Below are positions 28,034 through 39,347 of a DNA stretch of 64,000 bases, piece after piece. A model generated the notes under the pieces. It ran no database searches, was not told the DNA's origin, and saw only the letters and a program-made list of their open reading frames with translations. Origin of the DNA: Tritonibacter mobilis. Its GTDB lineage: Bacteria > Pseudomonadota > Alphaproteobacteria > Rhodobacterales > Rhodobacteraceae. Numbering within the stretch: position 1 is the first letter of the stretch; every line of letters begins with the position of its first letter. Location of the stretch: assembly GCF_001681715.1 (NCBI RefSeq), contig NZ_LNWY01000013.1, forward strand, positions 1-64,000. Reading direction: 5' to 3'. The position numbers and the translations under genes were made by a program.

Positions 28034-29470
28034 TCAGTTGACCAGCATGGCCGCCGCAGAGGCCGCAGCACCTTCCAGCCCGAAGGTGGTGATAACCCCC
28101 ACCAGCATCAGCGCCGCACCAACTGTAAAGAAGGCCAGCAGCACCGGCGAGCGGGAAGTTTCCACGTCATCGCCCTCAGAGCCGAAGTACATGAAGAACA
28201 CGATGCGCAGGTAGTAGTAGGCCCCGATCACCGAGGCGATCACACCGGCAATGGCGAGCCATGCCATGTCCGCCTCGACCGCGGCGCGCAGCACGAAGAA
28301 CTTGCCAAAGAAGCCCAGCATCGGTGGCACGCCCGCAAGCGAGAACAACAGCACCAGCATGCCAAGCGCGCGGCCCGGCTCACGTTTGGCGTATTGATTC
28401 AGCGCGGCGATGTCGGTGACGGGTTTGCCATCGCGGTGCAGCATCATGATGAAGGCAAAAGTGCCGATATTCATCGCCACATAGATCGACATGTAGATCA
28501 GCAGCGCCTGCACACCCAGCGCAGTGCCCGCCGCCAGACCGATCAGCGCATAGCCCATATGGGCAATCGACGAATAGGCCATCAGGCGTTTGAGGTCAGT
28601 CTGGCCAATGGCCGCAACCGCGCCGAGGAACATCGACAACACCGACAGGAGCGCGATGACCTGGCTCCAGTCCTCGATCGCGTAGCCAAAGGCATCATGC
28701 AACACGCGGGCAAAGAGACCCATCGCGGCCACTTTGGGTGCGGAGGCAAAGAAGGCGGTGACCGGGGTCGGCGCGCCCTCGTAGACGTCCGGCGTCCACA
28801 TGTGGAACGGCACCGCAGAGACCTTGAACGCCATGCCGGAGATCAGGAAGACGATCCCGAACAACAGGCCGATTGAGACCTCACCATGCTGGGCAACCTC
28901 GATGATGCCTGCAAATTTGGTGGTGCCCGCGAAGCCATAGACCAGCGACGCGCCATAGAGCAGCAGACCGGAAGAGAGCGCGCCAAGTACGAAATACTTG
29001 AGGCCCGCCTCGGTGGATTTGATGCTGTCGCGGCGCAGAGCGGCGACCACATAGAGCGCCAGCGATTGCAGCTCCAGCCCCATATAAAGCGCCATCAGAT
29101 CGCCTGCGGAGACCATCACCATCATGCCGATGACAGAGAGCGCGATCAGGATCGGGTACTCAAACCGCAGCATGCCGCGTTTGGACATGTAGTCCTGCCC
29201 CATCACCATCACGGCGGCGGCAGAGAACAGGATCGCCACTTTGGCAAAGCGCGCAAAGGCGTCATTGACGATCATGCCGCCAAAGGCCTCGGTGGCACCG
29301 GAACCGGAGGTTCCGATCCAGATGCCCAGCACCACCATCAGCGCGGCGGTCACCCACACGAGCATCGGCGCCAGCTTGTCCTTGACGGTGTAGACAGCCC
29401 CGAGCAGCGCCGCCATCGAGAAGACGGCGAGGATGATCTCGGGCAGGATCACGGAGAGATCAGCTTGCAT
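28034..29470 (-). CDS. nuoN: NADH-quinone oxidoreductase subunit N
   Basis: A 478-residue antiporter-like subunit of the complex I membrane arm, with about 14 hydrophobic segments. Landmarks are the Glu-bearing helix region ([14 protein letters not shown]) and the proton-channel Lys segment ([11 protein letters not shown]), as well as [19 protein letters not shown]. Last gene of the operon, before a strong terminator. Confidence 0.96.
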   Translation of the reverse strand: MQADLSVILPEIILAVFSMAALLGAVYTVKDKLAPMLVWVTAALMVVLGIWIGTSGSGATEAFGGMIVNDAFARFAKVAILFSAAAVMVMGQDYMSKRGMLRFEYPILIALSVIGMMVMVSAGDLMALYMGLELQSLALYVVAALRRDSIKSTEAGLKYFVLGALSSGLLLYGASLVYGFAGTTKFAGIIEVAQHGEVSIGLLFGIVFLISGMAFKVSAVPFHMWTPDVYEGAPTPVTAFFASAPKVAAMGLFARVLHDAFGYAIEDWSQVIALLSVLSMFLGAVAAIGQTDLKRLMAYSSIAHMGYALIGLAAGTALGVQALLIYMSIYVAMNIGTFAFIMMLHRDGKPVTDIAALNQYAKREPGRALGMLVLLFSLAGVPPMLGFFGKFFVLRAAVEADMAWLAIAGVIASVIGAYYYLRIVFFMYFGSEGDDVETSRSPVLLAFFTVGAALMLVGVITTFGLEGAAASAAAMLVN

Positions 29471-29482
29471 CTCATCAGCTCC

Positions 29483-31048
29483 TTAGTGGGAATTGGTGGC
29501 GGCGACATCGACCTCGGCGGCATCCCAGAGGGGCCCCGCGTCGGCAACGGCCGTGTTGACGGATTGCACCAGCGCTTCGGTCGAGGGACCGATCACATCA
29601 GTGACGACGGAAGGGTAGATCCCCAGCAAGAGTGTCATTGCGACCAGTGGTGCAAAGATCCATTTCTCGCGGGCATTCATGTCCTTGATACTCTTGAGGC
29701 TTTCCTTGATCAGATCGCCAAAGACCACCCGACGATAGAGCCAGAGCGCATAGCAGGCCGAGAAGATCACGCCCGTGGTGGCCACAAAGGCAACCCAGGT
29801 GTTTTCCTGAAAGACACCCATCAAGGTCAGGAATTCCCCGATAAAGCCTGAGGTGCCCGGCAGGCCGACGTTGCCCATGGTGAAGAACATGAAGACCAGC
29901 GCATAGGCGGGCATGCGGATCACCAGACCGCCATAAGCGTCGATGTCGCGGGTATGCATGCGGTCATAGATGACGCCCACACAAAGGAAGAGAGCGGCAG
30001 AGATGAAGCCGTGACTCAGCATCTGGAAGATCGCCCCATCCACACCCTGCTGGTTCGCCGCAAAGATGCCCATGGTCACAAACCCCATGTGGGCGACCGA
30101 GGAATAGGCGATCAGCTTTTTCATGTCTTCCTGCACCATCGCCACCAGCGAGGTGTAGACAATCGCAATCGCCGACATCCACAGGATCACATCGGTCATC
30201 ACCTCAGATCCGACAGGGAACATTGGCAAGGAAAAGCGCAGGAAGCCGTAGCCGCCCATCTTCAACAGGATCGCCGCCAGCACCACGGAGCCCGCCGTCG
30301 GGGCCTGAACGTGGGCGTCCGGCAACCATGTGTGCACCGGCCACATCGGCATCTTCACCGCAAAGGAAGCAAAGAAGGCCAGGAACAGCAGCGTCTGCAT
30401 GCCGCCCAGCACGTGAATGCCCAACACATTCATGCTTGCATAAGAAAACTCATGCGCCAGCAGCTTGACGATATCGGTGGTGCCCGCATCGAAATACATC
30501 GCCACCATCGCCACCAGCATCAGCACGGAGCCAAAGAAGGTGTAGAGGAAGAATTTGAACGAGGCGTAGATGCGGTCCTTGCCCCCCCAGATGCCGATGA
30601 TCAGGAACATCGGGATCAGGCCCGCCTCAAAGAACAGGTAAAAGAGCACCATATCCAGCGCCATGAACACGCCGAGCATCAGCGTTTCCAGCAGCAGGAA
30701 GGCGATCATATATTCCTTGACGCGGGTGGTGACGGACCAGCTGGCCAGAATGGTCAGCGGCATCACAAAGGTCGTCAGCAGCACAAACAGCACCGAGATG
30801 CCATCAACGCCCATCTTATACTTCAGGCCAAAGATCCACGCGCGTTCCTCGACGAACTGAAAGCCCGTGTTAGAGGGATCAAACTGAAAATAGATGAACA
30901 GTGAGACAAAGAAGGTGATCGAGGTGGCCATCAGCGCAACATATTTGGCGTTGCGCTGTGCCGCTTCGTCCTCGCCGCGCATCAAGAGCGCCATCACAGC
31001 GGCTGCCAATGCGGGAATGAAAGTTACGATGGAGAGAATATTGTCCAT
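29483..31048 (-). CDS. nuoM: NADH-quinone oxidoreductase subunit M
   Basis: A 521-residue antiporter-like subunit of complex I that pumps protons in the membrane arm. The conserved [18 protein letters not shown] helix carries the key Glu, and [18 protein letters not shown] and [15 protein letters not shown] are typical. It overlaps nuoL by one base and is followed by nuoN after 12 bases. Confidence 0.97.
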   Translation of the reverse strand: MDNILSIVTFIPALAAAVMALLMRGEDEAAQRNAKYVALMATSITFFVSLFIYFQFDPSNTGFQFVEERAWIFGLKYKMGVDGISVLFVLLTTFVMPLTILASWSVTTRVKEYMIAFLLLETLMLGVFMALDMVLFYLFFEAGLIPMFLIIGIWGGKDRIYASFKFFLYTFFGSVLMLVAMVAMYFDAGTTDIVKLLAHEFSYASMNVLGIHVLGGMQTLLFLAFFASFAVKMPMWPVHTWLPDAHVQAPTAGSVVLAAILLKMGGYGFLRFSLPMFPVGSEVMTDVILWMSAIAIVYTSLVAMVQEDMKKLIAYSSVAHMGFVTMGIFAANQQGVDGAIFQMLSHGFISAALFLCVGVIYDRMHTRDIDAYGGLVIRMPAYALVFMFFTMGNVGLPGTSGFIGEFLTLMGVFQENTWVAFVATTGVIFSACYALWLYRRVVFGDLIKESLKSIKDMNAREKWIFAPLVAMTLLLGIYPSVVTDVIGPSTEALVQSVNTAVADAGPLWDAAEVDVAATNSH

Positions 31049-33156
31049 CAGTGCGATCCTCCGCCGATCGACATCCAGGTGACGAGGGCTGCGATCCCCA
31101 GCACCATCCAGAAGGCATAAGTGAAGATGTAACCGGACTGAGCCCGGCCAGCGAGACGGGTGAAGAAGGGCACGATCCCCATCGCCACACCGTTGAGGAA
31201 CCCATCAATGGTCTTGCCGTCGCCCTTCTTCCAGAAGAAGCGGCCAAGCGCCAGCGCCGGTTTGACAAAGACCACGTTATAAAGCTCGTCAAAGTACCAC
31301 TTGTTCTTGAGGAACAGGTAGAGCGGACGCTGCTGCTGCGCGAGGCGTTTGGGCAGCTCCGGTTTCACGATGTAGAAGAGGAACGCCAGACCAAAGCCCA
31401 GGAGCATGGCGATGAAGGGCGAGACCTTCACCCATTTTGGCGCGGCATGGGCGTCATCCAGAACATGGTTGTCCGGTGCCATATAGAGCGCGCCCTCACC
31501 CGGTTTGCCTGCAAACACATAGTGATGTTCGCCCGCTGCTGCGGTCTCTTCGCCATGACCTTCGGGTGCGTCCGTGCCATGTGCTGCAGCCTCGCCTTCT
31601 GCGGCGTGACCCTCGGCAGAGGCCTCGGCCACCGGGATGCCGTAGAATTTGCCCACCTTGTCGGCGTGACCAAAGAAGGAGTTGTACCAGAGCATACCGG
31701 CAAACACCGCCCCCAGCGCCAGAACACCCAGCGGGATCAGCATGACCATCGGGCTTTCATGCGCGTGATCATGGGTGTGCTTGTCGCCGCGCGGCTTGCC
31801 GTAGAAGGTCAGGAACATCAGGCGCCAGCTATAGAACGATGTCATCGCCGCTGCGATTACCAGCATCCAGAAGCCATACATGGAGCCGCCCGCATAGGCG
31901 CTCTCGATGATGGCATCTTTGGACAGGAAGCCTGCAAACCCGATGTGGGTGAGCGGAATGCCAACGCCGGTGATGGCCAGCGTGCCGATCATCATCGCCC
32001 AGAAGGTATAGGGGATCTTTTTGCGCAGGCCGCCGTAGTTCATCATGTCCTGTTCGTGGTGCATCGCGTGAATGACGGAACCAGCCCCAAGGAACAGCAT
32101 CGCCTTAAAGAACGCGTGGGTGAACAGGTGGAACATCGCCGCCGAATACATGCCGACGCCTGCGGCCACGAACATGTAGCCCAGCTGCGAGCAGGTCGAG
32201 TAGGCGATCACGCGCTTGATGTCGGTCTGAACCAGACCCACGGTCGCGGCAAAGAACGCGGTGGTGGCACCCAGCACGGTGATAAAGGTGGTCGCTTCGG
32301 GCGCAACCTCCATCAAGGGCGACATGCGGCACACAAGGAAGACACCCGCGGTCACCATGGTTGCGGCGTGAATGAGTGCCGACACCGGGGTCGGACCTTC
32401 CATCGCGTCCGGCAGCCATGTGTGCAGGATCAGCTGCGCCGATTTCCCCATCGCACCGACAAACAGCAGGAAGGCAATCAGGTTGGCCGCGTTCCAGTCG
32501 GTCCAGAGGAACGACACAGTGGTTTCCGCCAGATCCGGCGTCGCCGCAAAGATCGTGCCAAGGTTGATGCTGTCCGTCAGGAAGAACAGCGCAAAGATCC
32601 CGAGCGAAAAGCCAAAATCACCGACACGGTTGACGATGAAGGCTTTCATCGCCGCCGCCCCGGCAGAGGGCTTGCGATAGTAAAATCCAATCAGAAGGTA
32701 GGAGGCAACGCCCACGCCTTCCCAGCCGAAGAACATCTGCACCAGGTTGTCGGAGGTCACCAGCATCAGCATCGCGAAAGTGAAGAACGACAGATAGGCA
32801 AAGAAGCGCGGCTTGTAGCTCTCGCCCTCTTTGTACTGCGGGTCGTGATCCATGTAGCCGAAGGAATAAAGATGCACGAGCGCCGACACGGTGGAGATCA
32901 CGATCAGCATGATCGCGGTCAACCGGTCCAGTCGGATCGACCAGGAGGTCGACAGGCTACCGCTCTCGATCCAGCGGAAAATCTCGATGATGCGGGTTTC
33001 GCCGTCAAAGGTCAGGAAAGTCACCCACGACAGAAGCGCCGTGAGGAACAACAGGCCGGTGGCGGTCCACATGGCGGCTTTTTCGCCGATGATCTTATGG
33101 CCAAAGCCGCAGATCACCGCCCCCACCAGCGGGGCAAAGAGGAGAATGGTTTCCAT
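31048..33156 (-). CDS. nuoL: NADH-quinone oxidoreductase subunit L
   Basis: A 702-residue distal antiporter-like subunit with the long lateral helix near the C-terminus. [17 protein letters not shown] and [20 protein letters not shown] are conserved. A histidine-rich stretch (THDHAHESP, near 460) and an Ala/Glu/His-rich loop (about 512-544) interrupt the C-terminal third; many NuoL proteins are shorter there. About 60-90 residues longer than the E. coli form (613 as I recall). Confidence 0.97.
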   Translation of the reverse strand: METILLFAPLVGAVICGFGHKIIGEKAAMWTATGLLFLTALLSWVTFLTFDGETRIIEIFRWIESGSLSTSWSIRLDRLTAIMLIVISTVSALVHLYSFGYMDHDPQYKEGESYKPRFFAYLSFFTFAMLMLVTSDNLVQMFFGWEGVGVASYLLIGFYYRKPSAGAAAMKAFIVNRVGDFGFSLGIFALFFLTDSINLGTIFAATPDLAETTVSFLWTDWNAANLIAFLLFVGAMGKSAQLILHTWLPDAMEGPTPVSALIHAATMVTAGVFLVCRMSPLMEVAPEATTFITVLGATTAFFAATVGLVQTDIKRVIAYSTCSQLGYMFVAAGVGMYSAAMFHLFTHAFFKAMLFLGAGSVIHAMHHEQDMMNYGGLRKKIPYTFWAMMIGTLAITGVGIPLTHIGFAGFLSKDAIIESAYAGGSMYGFWMLVIAAAMTSFYSWRLMFLTFYGKPRGDKHTHDHAHESPMVMLIPLGVLALGAVFAGMLWYNSFFGHADKVGKFYGIPVAEASAEGHAAEGEAAAHGTDAPEGHGEETAAAGEHHYVFAGKPGEGALYMAPDNHVLDDAHAAPKWVKVSPFIAMLLGFGLAFLFYIVKPELPKRLAQQQRPLYLFLKNKWYFDELYNVVFVKPALALGRFFWKKGDGKTIDGFLNGVAMGIVPFFTRLAGRAQSGYIFTYAFWMVLGIAALVTWMSIGGGSH

Positions 33157-33161
33157 CTGGA

Positions 33162-33467
33162 TTAGCCCTTCATCACGTTGATGTCTTCGACAGCGATGGT
33201 GCCGCGGTTCCGGAAGAAGCAGACGAGGATCGCAAGGCCAATCGCGGCCTCAGCGGCGGCGACGGTCAGCACGAACAGCGTGAACACCTGCCCCACCAGA
33301 TCGCCAAGGAACGACGAGAAGGCGACGAGGTTGATGTTCACGGCCAGCAGCATGAGTTCGATGCTCATCAAAAGGATGATCACGTTCTTGCGGTTCAGGA
33401 AGAGCCCGAAAATGCCGATAACGAACAGCGTCGCCGCGACGGTGAGATAATGTTCAAGTCCGATCAT
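33162..33467 (-). CDS. nuoK: NADH-quinone oxidoreductase subunit K
   Basis: A 101-residue membrane subunit with three helices. The two conserved membrane Glu residues are in [12 protein letters not shown] and [12 protein letters not shown]. Five bases separate it from nuoL and three from nuoJ. Confidence 0.97.
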   Translation of the reverse strand: MIGLEHYLTVAATLFVIGIFGLFLNRKNVIILLMSIELMLLAVNINLVAFSSFLGDLVGQVFTLFVLTVAAAEAAIGLAILVCFFRNRGTIAVEDINVMKG

Positions 33468-33470
33468 CGA

Positions 33471-34073
33471 TCAAAGCCCCTGCCCCGGTTTGATGTCCTT
33501 GAGCTCCATTGCCTTGGCCGGGTCGCGATACATCTGGGCGAGCACGTCCTGACGCTTCACATCCTGGCGGTGGCGCAGGGTCAGAACGATGGCACCGATC
33601 ATGGCCACCAGAAGGATCAGACCCGCAAGCTGGAACAGAAGGAAATATTGGTCGTAGATAATGAGGCCAAGCGCCTCGGTGTTGTGCCGATCAACGGGGA
33701 TCGGCTGGCTCAGATTCTGCGCCACGTCATGCGCGCTCTCCCACGAGCCATAGGCGATCACGAACTGCATCAGGATCACCAGCCCGATCAGCAGTGCCAG
33801 CGGCATGTAGCGGGCCATTTCGGCCTTGAGCTCGGCAAAGTCCACGTCGAGCATCATCACCACAAAGAGGAACAGCACCGCGACCGCGCCCACGTAGACG
33901 ATCACCAGCAACATGGCGACAAATTCCGCCCCCAGCAGCACAAACAGCCCGGCCGAGGAAATAAACGCCAGGATCAGCCACAGCACCGAATGCACTGGCT
34001 GACGGCTGATCACAGTGAACAGCCCGCCGGTGATGGCGCTGATGGCGAAGAGGTAAAAGGCAAACACGCTCAT
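33471..34073 (-). CDS. nuoJ: NADH-quinone oxidoreductase subunit J
   Basis: A 200-residue membrane subunit with five helices. Conserved [20 protein letters not shown] and [17 protein letters not shown] are seen, the latter forming the pi-bulge helix region. Its start overlaps the preceding small gene by 4 bases. Confidence 0.96.
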   Translation of the reverse strand: MSVFAFYLFAISAITGGLFTVISRQPVHSVLWLILAFISSAGLFVLLGAEFVAMLLVIVYVGAVAVLFLFVVMMLDVDFAELKAEMARYMPLALLIGLVILMQFVIAYGSWESAHDVAQNLSQPIPVDRHNTEALGLIIYDQYFLLFQLAGLILLVAMIGAIVLTLRHRQDVKRQDVLAQMYRDPAKAMELKDIKPGQGL

Positions 34074-34480
34074 GTCTCATCGTCCCCTTTGTCGTCCATG
34101 ACCTCCTGCGCCAAATCCATGGCGCGGGTCATGGCCGGAATGCCGGCAAACACCGACATCTGTCCGATCGTTTCAACGATCTCTTGTTTCTTCGCGCCCG
34201 CCGCAAGAGCGTGGCGCACGGTCTGACGCACGGCCGTATCGGCCTGCGCGCCCTGCATGGTCAACCCCGCCAGCGTCAGCAGCAGCCGGGTTTTGGCATC
34301 AAGCCCGTCTTTGTTGACGGTGTTGCCGAACATCATCTCCATGACCTCTTTGGGCATGGTGGGCCAGAGCGCCTCAAACCCTTTGGGAGAGAAACTCTCA
34401 AGCGCAGGATTGAGGGCCTTCGCCATCTCCTGCGCCTGGGCCATCATGGCCTCGAAAGGGTTTTTCGGCGTCTCACTCAT
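34070..34480 (-). CDS. Carboxymuconolactone decarboxylase-fold protein inside nuo operon
   Basis: A 136-residue helical protein between nuoI and nuoJ, overlapping each by 4 bases. The core [20 protein letters not shown]...[29 protein letters not shown] fits the CMD/AhpD-like fold. No cysteine is present, so it lacks the CxxC of AhpD-type peroxidase reductases. Tight coupling implies a stoichiometric or assembly-linked role with complex I, but function is not known. Confidence 0.85.
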   Translation of the reverse strand: MSETPKNPFEAMMAQAQEMAKALNPALESFSPKGFEALWPTMPKEVMEMMFGNTVNKDGLDAKTRLLLTLAGLTMQGAQADTAVRQTVRHALAAGAKKQEIVETIGQMSVFAGIPAMTRAMDLAQEVMDDKGDDET

Positions 34481-34971
34481 CTGTACGGTGCGTCCAGCTC
34501 AAGGTTGCGGGCAATCTCGGCTTCCCAGCGCTCGCCATTGGCCAGAAGCTTGTCCTTGTCGTAGAACAGCTCCTCGCGGGTCTCGGTGGCGAATTCAAAA
34601 TTCGGCCCCTCGACAATGGCGTCCACCGGACAGGCCTCCTGGCAGAAACCGCAGTAGATGCATTTGGTCATATCGATGTCGTAGCGCGTGGTGCGGCGGC
34701 TGCCGTCCTCGCGCGGTTCGGCATCAATGGTGATGGCCTGCGCCGGGCAGATCGCCTCGCAGAGTTTGCAGGCAATGCAGCGTTCCTCGCCGTTGGGGTA
34801 GCGACGCAGCGCGTGCTCGCCGCGAAACCGCGGGCTGAGCGGGCCTTTTTCATGCGGGTAGTTCAGGGTCGCCTTGGGGGCGAAGAAATACTTCAGCCCC
34901 AGTTTGAACCCCTGCCACACGTCTTGCAGCAGGAAGTATTTGGCGGCGCGGGTGTAATCGATTTGGGTCAT
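34477..34971 (-). CDS. nuoI: NADH-quinone oxidoreductase subunit I
   Basis: A 164-residue peripheral-arm subunit carrying clusters N6a and N6b. Two CxxCxxCxxxCP motifs are seen: [12 protein letters not shown] and [12 protein letters not shown]. The ATG at 34971 ([13 protein letters not shown]) has GGAGG upstream and is chosen over an open frame that extends into nuoH. One base separates it from nuoH. Confidence 0.97.
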   Translation of the reverse strand: MTQIDYTRAAKYFLLQDVWQGFKLGLKYFFAPKATLNYPHEKGPLSPRFRGEHALRRYPNGEERCIACKLCEAICPAQAITIDAEPREDGSRRTTRYDIDMTKCIYCGFCQEACPVDAIVEGPNFEFATETREELFYDKDKLLANGERWEAEIARNLELDAPYR

Positions 34972-34972
34972 A

Positions 34973-36010
34973 TCAGCCTCCTGTGCTCCAGCGGGCGAAC
35001 GCCCCCCAGAACCAATCGAAACGTGCGGCAAAGGCCACGAAGACCACCCAGATCAGGCTGAACGGCAGGAAGACTTTCCAGCCCAGACGCATCAGCTGGT
35101 CGTAGCGGTAGCGCGGGGTGATGGCCTTGACCATGGCAAAGAGGAAGAAGAAGAACGCCATCTTTGCGATCATCCACAGCGGGCTGTCCGGCAGGAATGG
35201 CACCGGCGACAGCCAGCCACCAAAGAACAACAGCGAGGTGAGCGCGCACATCAGGAAGATGGCGATGTATTCACCGGCCATGAACAACAGGAACGGCGTC
35301 GAGGAGTATTCCACCTGATAGCCTGCCACCAGTTCGGACTCCGCTTCGGGAAGGTCGAACGGTGGACGGTTGGTTTCCGCAAGGCAGGAGATGAAGAACA
35401 GGAACACCATCGGGAAATGCGGCAGCCAGTACCAGTTAAACAGGCCTGCATTGCCGTCCTGTGCCCGCACGATGTCGCCAAAGTTCATGCTGCCTGTCGA
35501 CAGGATCACACCAATGATGATGAGGCCGATGGAGACCTCATAGGAAATCATCTGCGCCGCAGAGCGCAAGGAGCCAAGGAACGGGTATTTGGAGTTCGAC
35601 GCCCAGCCGCCCATGATGACGCCGTAGACCTCAAGCGAGGAGACCGCGAACACATAGAGGATGGCGACGTTGATGTCCGAGAGCACCCATGTGTCGTTGA
35701 ACGGGATCACCGCCCAGGCGATCATCGCCAACACGAATGAGGTGAGCGGCGCCATGATAAACACGGTCCGGTCAGAGCCAGCCGGGATGACCACCTCCTT
35801 GACCACGTATTTCAGCGCATCCGCGACGGTCTGCAACAGGCCATAGACGCCCACCACATTGGGACCGCGCCGCATCTGGACAGCCGCCCAGATTTTACGG
35901 TCGCCGTAGACAAGGAACAGAAGCGAGATCATCACAAAGGCGACAACCGCCAGGGTCTGCGCCAGGATGATGACAGCAATGCCGCCTGGGGTGTTAAAGA
36001 ATTCAGCCAT
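34973..36010 (-). CDS. nuoH: NADH-quinone oxidoreductase subunit H
   Basis: A 345-residue membrane subunit at the junction with the peripheral arm, next to the quinone site. Conserved segments include [39 protein letters not shown] and [20 protein letters not shown]. About eight membrane helices. It follows a small lipoprotein gene after 6 bases. Confidence 0.97.
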   Translation of the reverse strand: MAEFFNTPGGIAVIILAQTLAVVAFVMISLLFLVYGDRKIWAAVQMRRGPNVVGVYGLLQTVADALKYVVKEVVIPAGSDRTVFIMAPLTSFVLAMIAWAVIPFNDTWVLSDINVAILYVFAVSSLEVYGVIMGGWASNSKYPFLGSLRSAAQMISYEVSIGLIIIGVILSTGSMNFGDIVRAQDGNAGLFNWYWLPHFPMVFLFFISCLAETNRPPFDLPEAESELVAGYQVEYSSTPFLLFMAGEYIAIFLMCALTSLLFFGGWLSPVPFLPDSPLWMIAKMAFFFFLFAMVKAITPRYRYDQLMRLGWKVFLPFSLIWVVFVAFAARFDWFWGAFARWSTGG

Positions 36011-36016
36011 GGGTCC

Positions 36017-36409
36017 TCACACCGTAGGTATTCCGTTTGCCTTGCAGTCCTGCACCACGACTTCGGCGTCGAGCGTGCGCAAACCGCGCGGTAAGGCTGG
36101 CGAGATGGTGTAGACCGCATCGGCCTTCCAAATACCAGCCTCTTGTTTCGTTTTTGTGCGCACATGACGCGCAAAGCCGTATCCCCGGATCAGCGCATAT
36201 TGTGCTGCCGCGCAATCGGCATAATCGTTCAGATCCTCAAGCGCCCCAACCCGGTCCATGGTGACATGGAACTGCACCAGATCCCCATCGAGGAGGCTGG
36301 TGTCCACGCCCAGATAATCGGGCGCGGCGCGGCTCACCTCATCGCCCGACACATCCGTGCAGGCCATGAGGGCAAGCCCCGCGAGCGATATGAGCGCCGC
36401 CCGGATCAC
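36017..36409 (-). CDS. Small lipoprotein encoded between nuoG and nuoH
   Basis: A 130-residue protein with a signal peptide and lipobox (LALMAC, Cys near residue 17), so it should be a membrane-anchored lipoprotein facing the periplasm. Two more Cys ([13 protein letters not shown]) could pair. It overlaps nuoG by 4 bases and precedes nuoH by 6. I do not recognise a named family. Its location suggests a link to complex I but does not prove it. Confidence 0.8.
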   Translation of the reverse strand: MIRAALISLAGLALMACTDVSGDEVSRAAPDYLGVDTSLLDGDLVQFHVTMDRVGALEDLNDYADCAAAQYALIRGYGFARHVRTKTKQEAGIWKADAVYTISPALPRGLRTLDAEVVVQDCKANGIPTV

Positions 36410-38424
36410 TCTGCCGCAATCGCCGTGTCGCGACGCGCCTTGGCCTGAGCGGAGAGCTCTGCCATCAGCTGCGATGCGCGCGCAATCGGGTTGGTCAGGT
36501 AGAAGTCTTTGACCGCAGGCAGGAAGTCCGCCTTGCCGAGTTTTTCAACCGGCAGCGCCTCGCCGTCATTGGCAACAACGCGATCGACCTTGGCCAGATG
36601 CGGGACGTCTTTGATCAGCGCCTTGCGCAGTTGCGCGAGGCTGTCATAGGGCAGTTTTGCATCGAGTTCCGCCGACAGCGCCCGCAGGATGGCCCAGTTT
36701 TCTTTGGCCTCGCCCGGAGCAAAACCTGCGCGCATGGCAAGCTGCGGACGGCCCTCGGTGTTCACGAACAGGCCGTTTTCTTCGGTATAGGCTGCACCAG
36801 GCAGGATCACATCGGCACGGTGCGCACCACGGTCGCCGTGGCTGCCCTGATAGATCACAAATGCGCCTGCATCAATTTCGACCTCATCGGCTCCGAGGTT
36901 GTAGATCACATCTGCACCGTCAATCGCAGCAGCTACGCCGCCCTCGGTGACAGCCCCGATGTCCATAGCACCGACACGGGCGGCGGCGCTGTGCAGGATC
37001 ATCAGCTTGGAGCCGGTATCTGCCGCGAGTTTCTGCGCGGCGGCCAAAACGGCCAGACCATCAGCCTCACGCAGAGCACCCTGCCCCACGATCACCACGG
37101 AGGGCGCCTCCAGCACCGCACCGTAGTCTTTGTTCAACAGCCCCTCGAGCGCGGCACGATCGGTGCCCACATGGGCGTAATCATAGGTCAGATCCACTGC
37201 AGGGCCGACAAGCCCCACTTGCGCGCCTTTGAGCCATGCCTTGCGGATGCGGGCGTTCAGCACCGGAGCCTCATTGCGAGGATCGGTGCCGATCAGCTGG
37301 ATAAACTTGGCGTTATCAATGTCTTCGATGGTGGCGGTGCCGACATATGCGGCGCGGTTGCCGATGGGCAGACGCGCATTATCGGTGCGGCATTCGACCT
37401 TACCCTCAAGGCTCTCGATCAGGTTTTTCAGCGCATAGGCCGCCTCAACCGGGACCAGATCACCGATCAGACCTGCGACTTTCTTGCCCTTCATCGCAGT
37501 GGCGACAGCCTCCAGCGCCTCGGGCCATGTGGCGGGCTTCAGTTTGCCTTCCACGCGCACATAGGGGCGGTCCAGACGTTGGCGACGCAGACCATCCCAG
37601 ACAAAACGGGTCTTATCAGAGATCCATTCTTCGTTCACGCCATCATGGTTGCGCGGCAGAATGCGCATCACTTCGCGGCCCTTGGTGTCCACGCGGATGT
37701 TCGATCCCAGCGCGTCCATCACGTCGATGGTCTCGGTCTTGGTCAGTTCCCACGGGCGGGCGGTAAAGGCATAGGGTTTCGAGGTCAGCGCACCCACCGG
37801 GCAGAGATCAATGATATTGCCCTGCAGGTTCGAATCCAGCGTCTCGTTCAGATAGGAGGTGATCTCCGCATCCTCGCCGCGACCGGTCTGGCCCATCTGG
37901 GAGATGCCCGCGACCTCGGTCGTGAAGCGCACGCAGCGGGTGCAGGAGATGCAGCGGGTCATTGCGGTGCCCACAAGCGGGCCGAGGTTCAGATCGTCAA
38001 CCGCGCGCTTCGGCTCGCGGAAGCGAGAGAAGTCAACGCCGTAGGCCATCGCCTGATCTTGCAGGTCGCATTCGCCGCCCTGATCGCAGATCGGACAATC
38101 GAGCGGGTGGTTGATCAGGAGGAACTCCATCACCCCTTCGCGTGCCTTTTTCACCATCGGTGAATTGGTCTTCACCTGCGGCGCTTGCCCCTCGGGACCG
38201 GGGCGCAGATCGCGCACCTGCATCGCGCAGGAGGCGGCGGGCTTGGGCGGGCCGCCGACGACCTCCACAAGGCACATACGACAGTTGCCCGCAATCGAGA
38301 GACGCTCGTGGTAGCAGAAGCGCGGGATCTCGATCCCGGCCTGCTCGCAGGCTTGGATCAGGGTCATCGCCCCGTCGACTTCGATCTCGGTTCCGTCAAT
38401 GTTGATCTTGCGGAGGTCAGACAT
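36406..38424 (-). CDS. nuoG: NADH-quinone oxidoreductase subunit G
   Basis: A 672-residue peripheral-arm subunit. The N-terminal 240 residues hold the clusters N1b, N5 and N4: CxxCxx-type sites in [36 protein letters not shown] and [10 protein letters not shown]...CPVGAL. The rest is a formate-dehydrogenase-like domain without an obvious active site. Length is usual for alphaproteobacteria. It begins 3 bases after the previous gene. Confidence 0.97.
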   Translation of the reverse strand: MSDLRKINIDGTEIEVDGAMTLIQACEQAGIEIPRFCYHERLSIAGNCRMCLVEVVGGPPKPAASCAMQVRDLRPGPEGQAPQVKTNSPMVKKAREGVMEFLLINHPLDCPICDQGGECDLQDQAMAYGVDFSRFREPKRAVDDLNLGPLVGTAMTRCISCTRCVRFTTEVAGISQMGQTGRGEDAEITSYLNETLDSNLQGNIIDLCPVGALTSKPYAFTARPWELTKTETIDVMDALGSNIRVDTKGREVMRILPRNHDGVNEEWISDKTRFVWDGLRRQRLDRPYVRVEGKLKPATWPEALEAVATAMKGKKVAGLIGDLVPVEAAYALKNLIESLEGKVECRTDNARLPIGNRAAYVGTATIEDIDNAKFIQLIGTDPRNEAPVLNARIRKAWLKGAQVGLVGPAVDLTYDYAHVGTDRAALEGLLNKDYGAVLEAPSVVIVGQGALREADGLAVLAAAQKLAADTGSKLMILHSAAARVGAMDIGAVTEGGVAAAIDGADVIYNLGADEVEIDAGAFVIYQGSHGDRGAHRADVILPGAAYTEENGLFVNTEGRPQLAMRAGFAPGEAKENWAILRALSAELDAKLPYDSLAQLRKALIKDVPHLAKVDRVVANDGEALPVEKLGKADFLPAVKDFYLTNPIARASQLMAELSAQAKARRDTAIAAE

Positions 38425-38427
38425 GGT

Positions 38428-38877
38428 CTATTTCGCCCTCAGTAACACGCCGATCGCGCTGTTTTTCTTAATTTCCGCCAGCCCGTAGGCGCAGAATGTT
38501 TCTGGCTGGTCCAGTTTGACCCCTGCCTGCCGCAGCAAGCGCTCGCCCTTGGCGCGCATCCGAGATTTTTCCTGGTCCGACTTGATGTAAGACTTAATTT
38601 CAGCGTCGCTGTAGCCAAGCGCATTGGCGCGCGCGCGGATCTGATAGAGCTGGTTCAGCCCTTTGAGCGTGCGGGGCGCGAGGCGATCACATTGATCGGC
38701 CACTTCGCTGGCCACGGCCACGGCAAAGAGCGGATCCTCGATTTCCTGCACATCGCGCAACGACGGCCTGGCCTCGCCCGCGCTGGCACCAAAGGCCAGA
38801 AGCAGGGCCGCCAAAGCCGCCAGAGAGGTGGCCATCACAGCGGTGCGTGCCGGGGAAATGGCAATTGATTCAGACAT
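38428..38877 (-). CDS. DUF5333-type exported protein between nuoF and nuoG
   Basis: A 149-residue protein with an N-terminal hydrophobic signal/anchor (TSLAALAALLLAFGASAGEA). The mature part RPSLRDVQEIEDPLFAVAVASE...CDRLAPRTLKGLNQL with a later Cys (ETFCAYGL) resembles a family I recall as DUF5333, restricted to Rhodobacterales. The ATG at 38877 has AAGGAG at 8 bases. A 21-bp palindrome lies directly upstream. Role unknown. Confidence 0.78.
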   Translation of the reverse strand: MSESIAISPARTAVMATSLAALAALLLAFGASAGEARPSLRDVQEIEDPLFAVAVASEVADQCDRLAPRTLKGLNQLYQIRARANALGYSDAEIKSYIKSDQEKSRMRAKGERLLRQAGVKLDQPETFCAYGLAEIKKNSAIGVLLRAK

Positions 38878-38889
38878 GTCAGACTCCTT

Positions 38890-38910
38890 TGTGGTTCTGA
38901 CAGAACCACA
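38890..38910. promoter_or_regulatory. 21-bp perfect palindrome upstream of DUF5333-type gene
   Basis: TGTGGTTCTG-A-CAGAACCACA: 10-bp arms around one base, next to the ribosome binding site of the DUF5333-type gene. It can be an operator for an internal promoter, or an RNA hairpin controlling translation. Confidence 0.6.
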
Positions 38911-38975
38911 GGAGTGAGACGCGCTGTTATTCAATAACGCCCCGCCGAACCGGCCATGATATGCCGATCTGCGCA

Positions 38976-39332
38976 TCAAGACTCGCAGCTTCCCGTGTAG
39001 ATCGCATCGCTCTTGTCGAGCTGGATCTTATAGTTGCCCTCGGCGTCCAGCGCGATGTTGGTCCAATCAAACCGCGAGGTGCCGTAGTTTTCTATACAGT
39101 AGCGTTTGGCCTCGTGATCGGCAGCCGCCAGCGCACCACGCTGGGATCGCAGCGCATCACGCACCTCGACGCGGAAATTCGCGAGGGTCTCTTTTTTGTT
39201 GATCGCTTTGACGCTTGTGCGGAACGCGATGCCGTCGAACCGCATGCGCTTGTCCTCGCGGGTTTTGCCGCCACAGGCCGCAAGCCCGACCGAGGCCGCC
39301 AATATCAGCGTTAAAGTAAAACGTGAGGTCAT
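38976..39332 (-). CDS. Small lipoprotein between nuoF and nuoG
   Basis: A 118-residue protein with a clear lipobox (VGLAAC, Cys about 20). The mature domain has two more Cys (KRYCIENYG and the C-terminal TGSCES). The ATG at 39332 is preferred because GAAGAG lies at proper distance; another ATG two codons before it lacks spacing. It comes 15 bases after nuoF. Family not recognised. Confidence 0.78.
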   Translation of the reverse strand: MTSRFTLTLILAASVGLAACGGKTREDKRMRFDGIAFRTSVKAINKKETLANFRVEVRDALRSQRGALAAADHEAKRYCIENYGTSRFDWTNIALDAEGNYKIQLDKSDAIYTGSCES

Positions 39333-39347
39333 TATCATCTCTTCAGG

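Noticed and set aside
31051-33165. A 704-codon open frame on + opposite nuoL
   Set aside because: The product is Arg/His/Gln-rich with no family features; nuoL on - has all landmarks.
36598-38163. A 521-codon open frame opposite nuoG
   Set aside because: Antisense shadow of an unmistakable NuoG.
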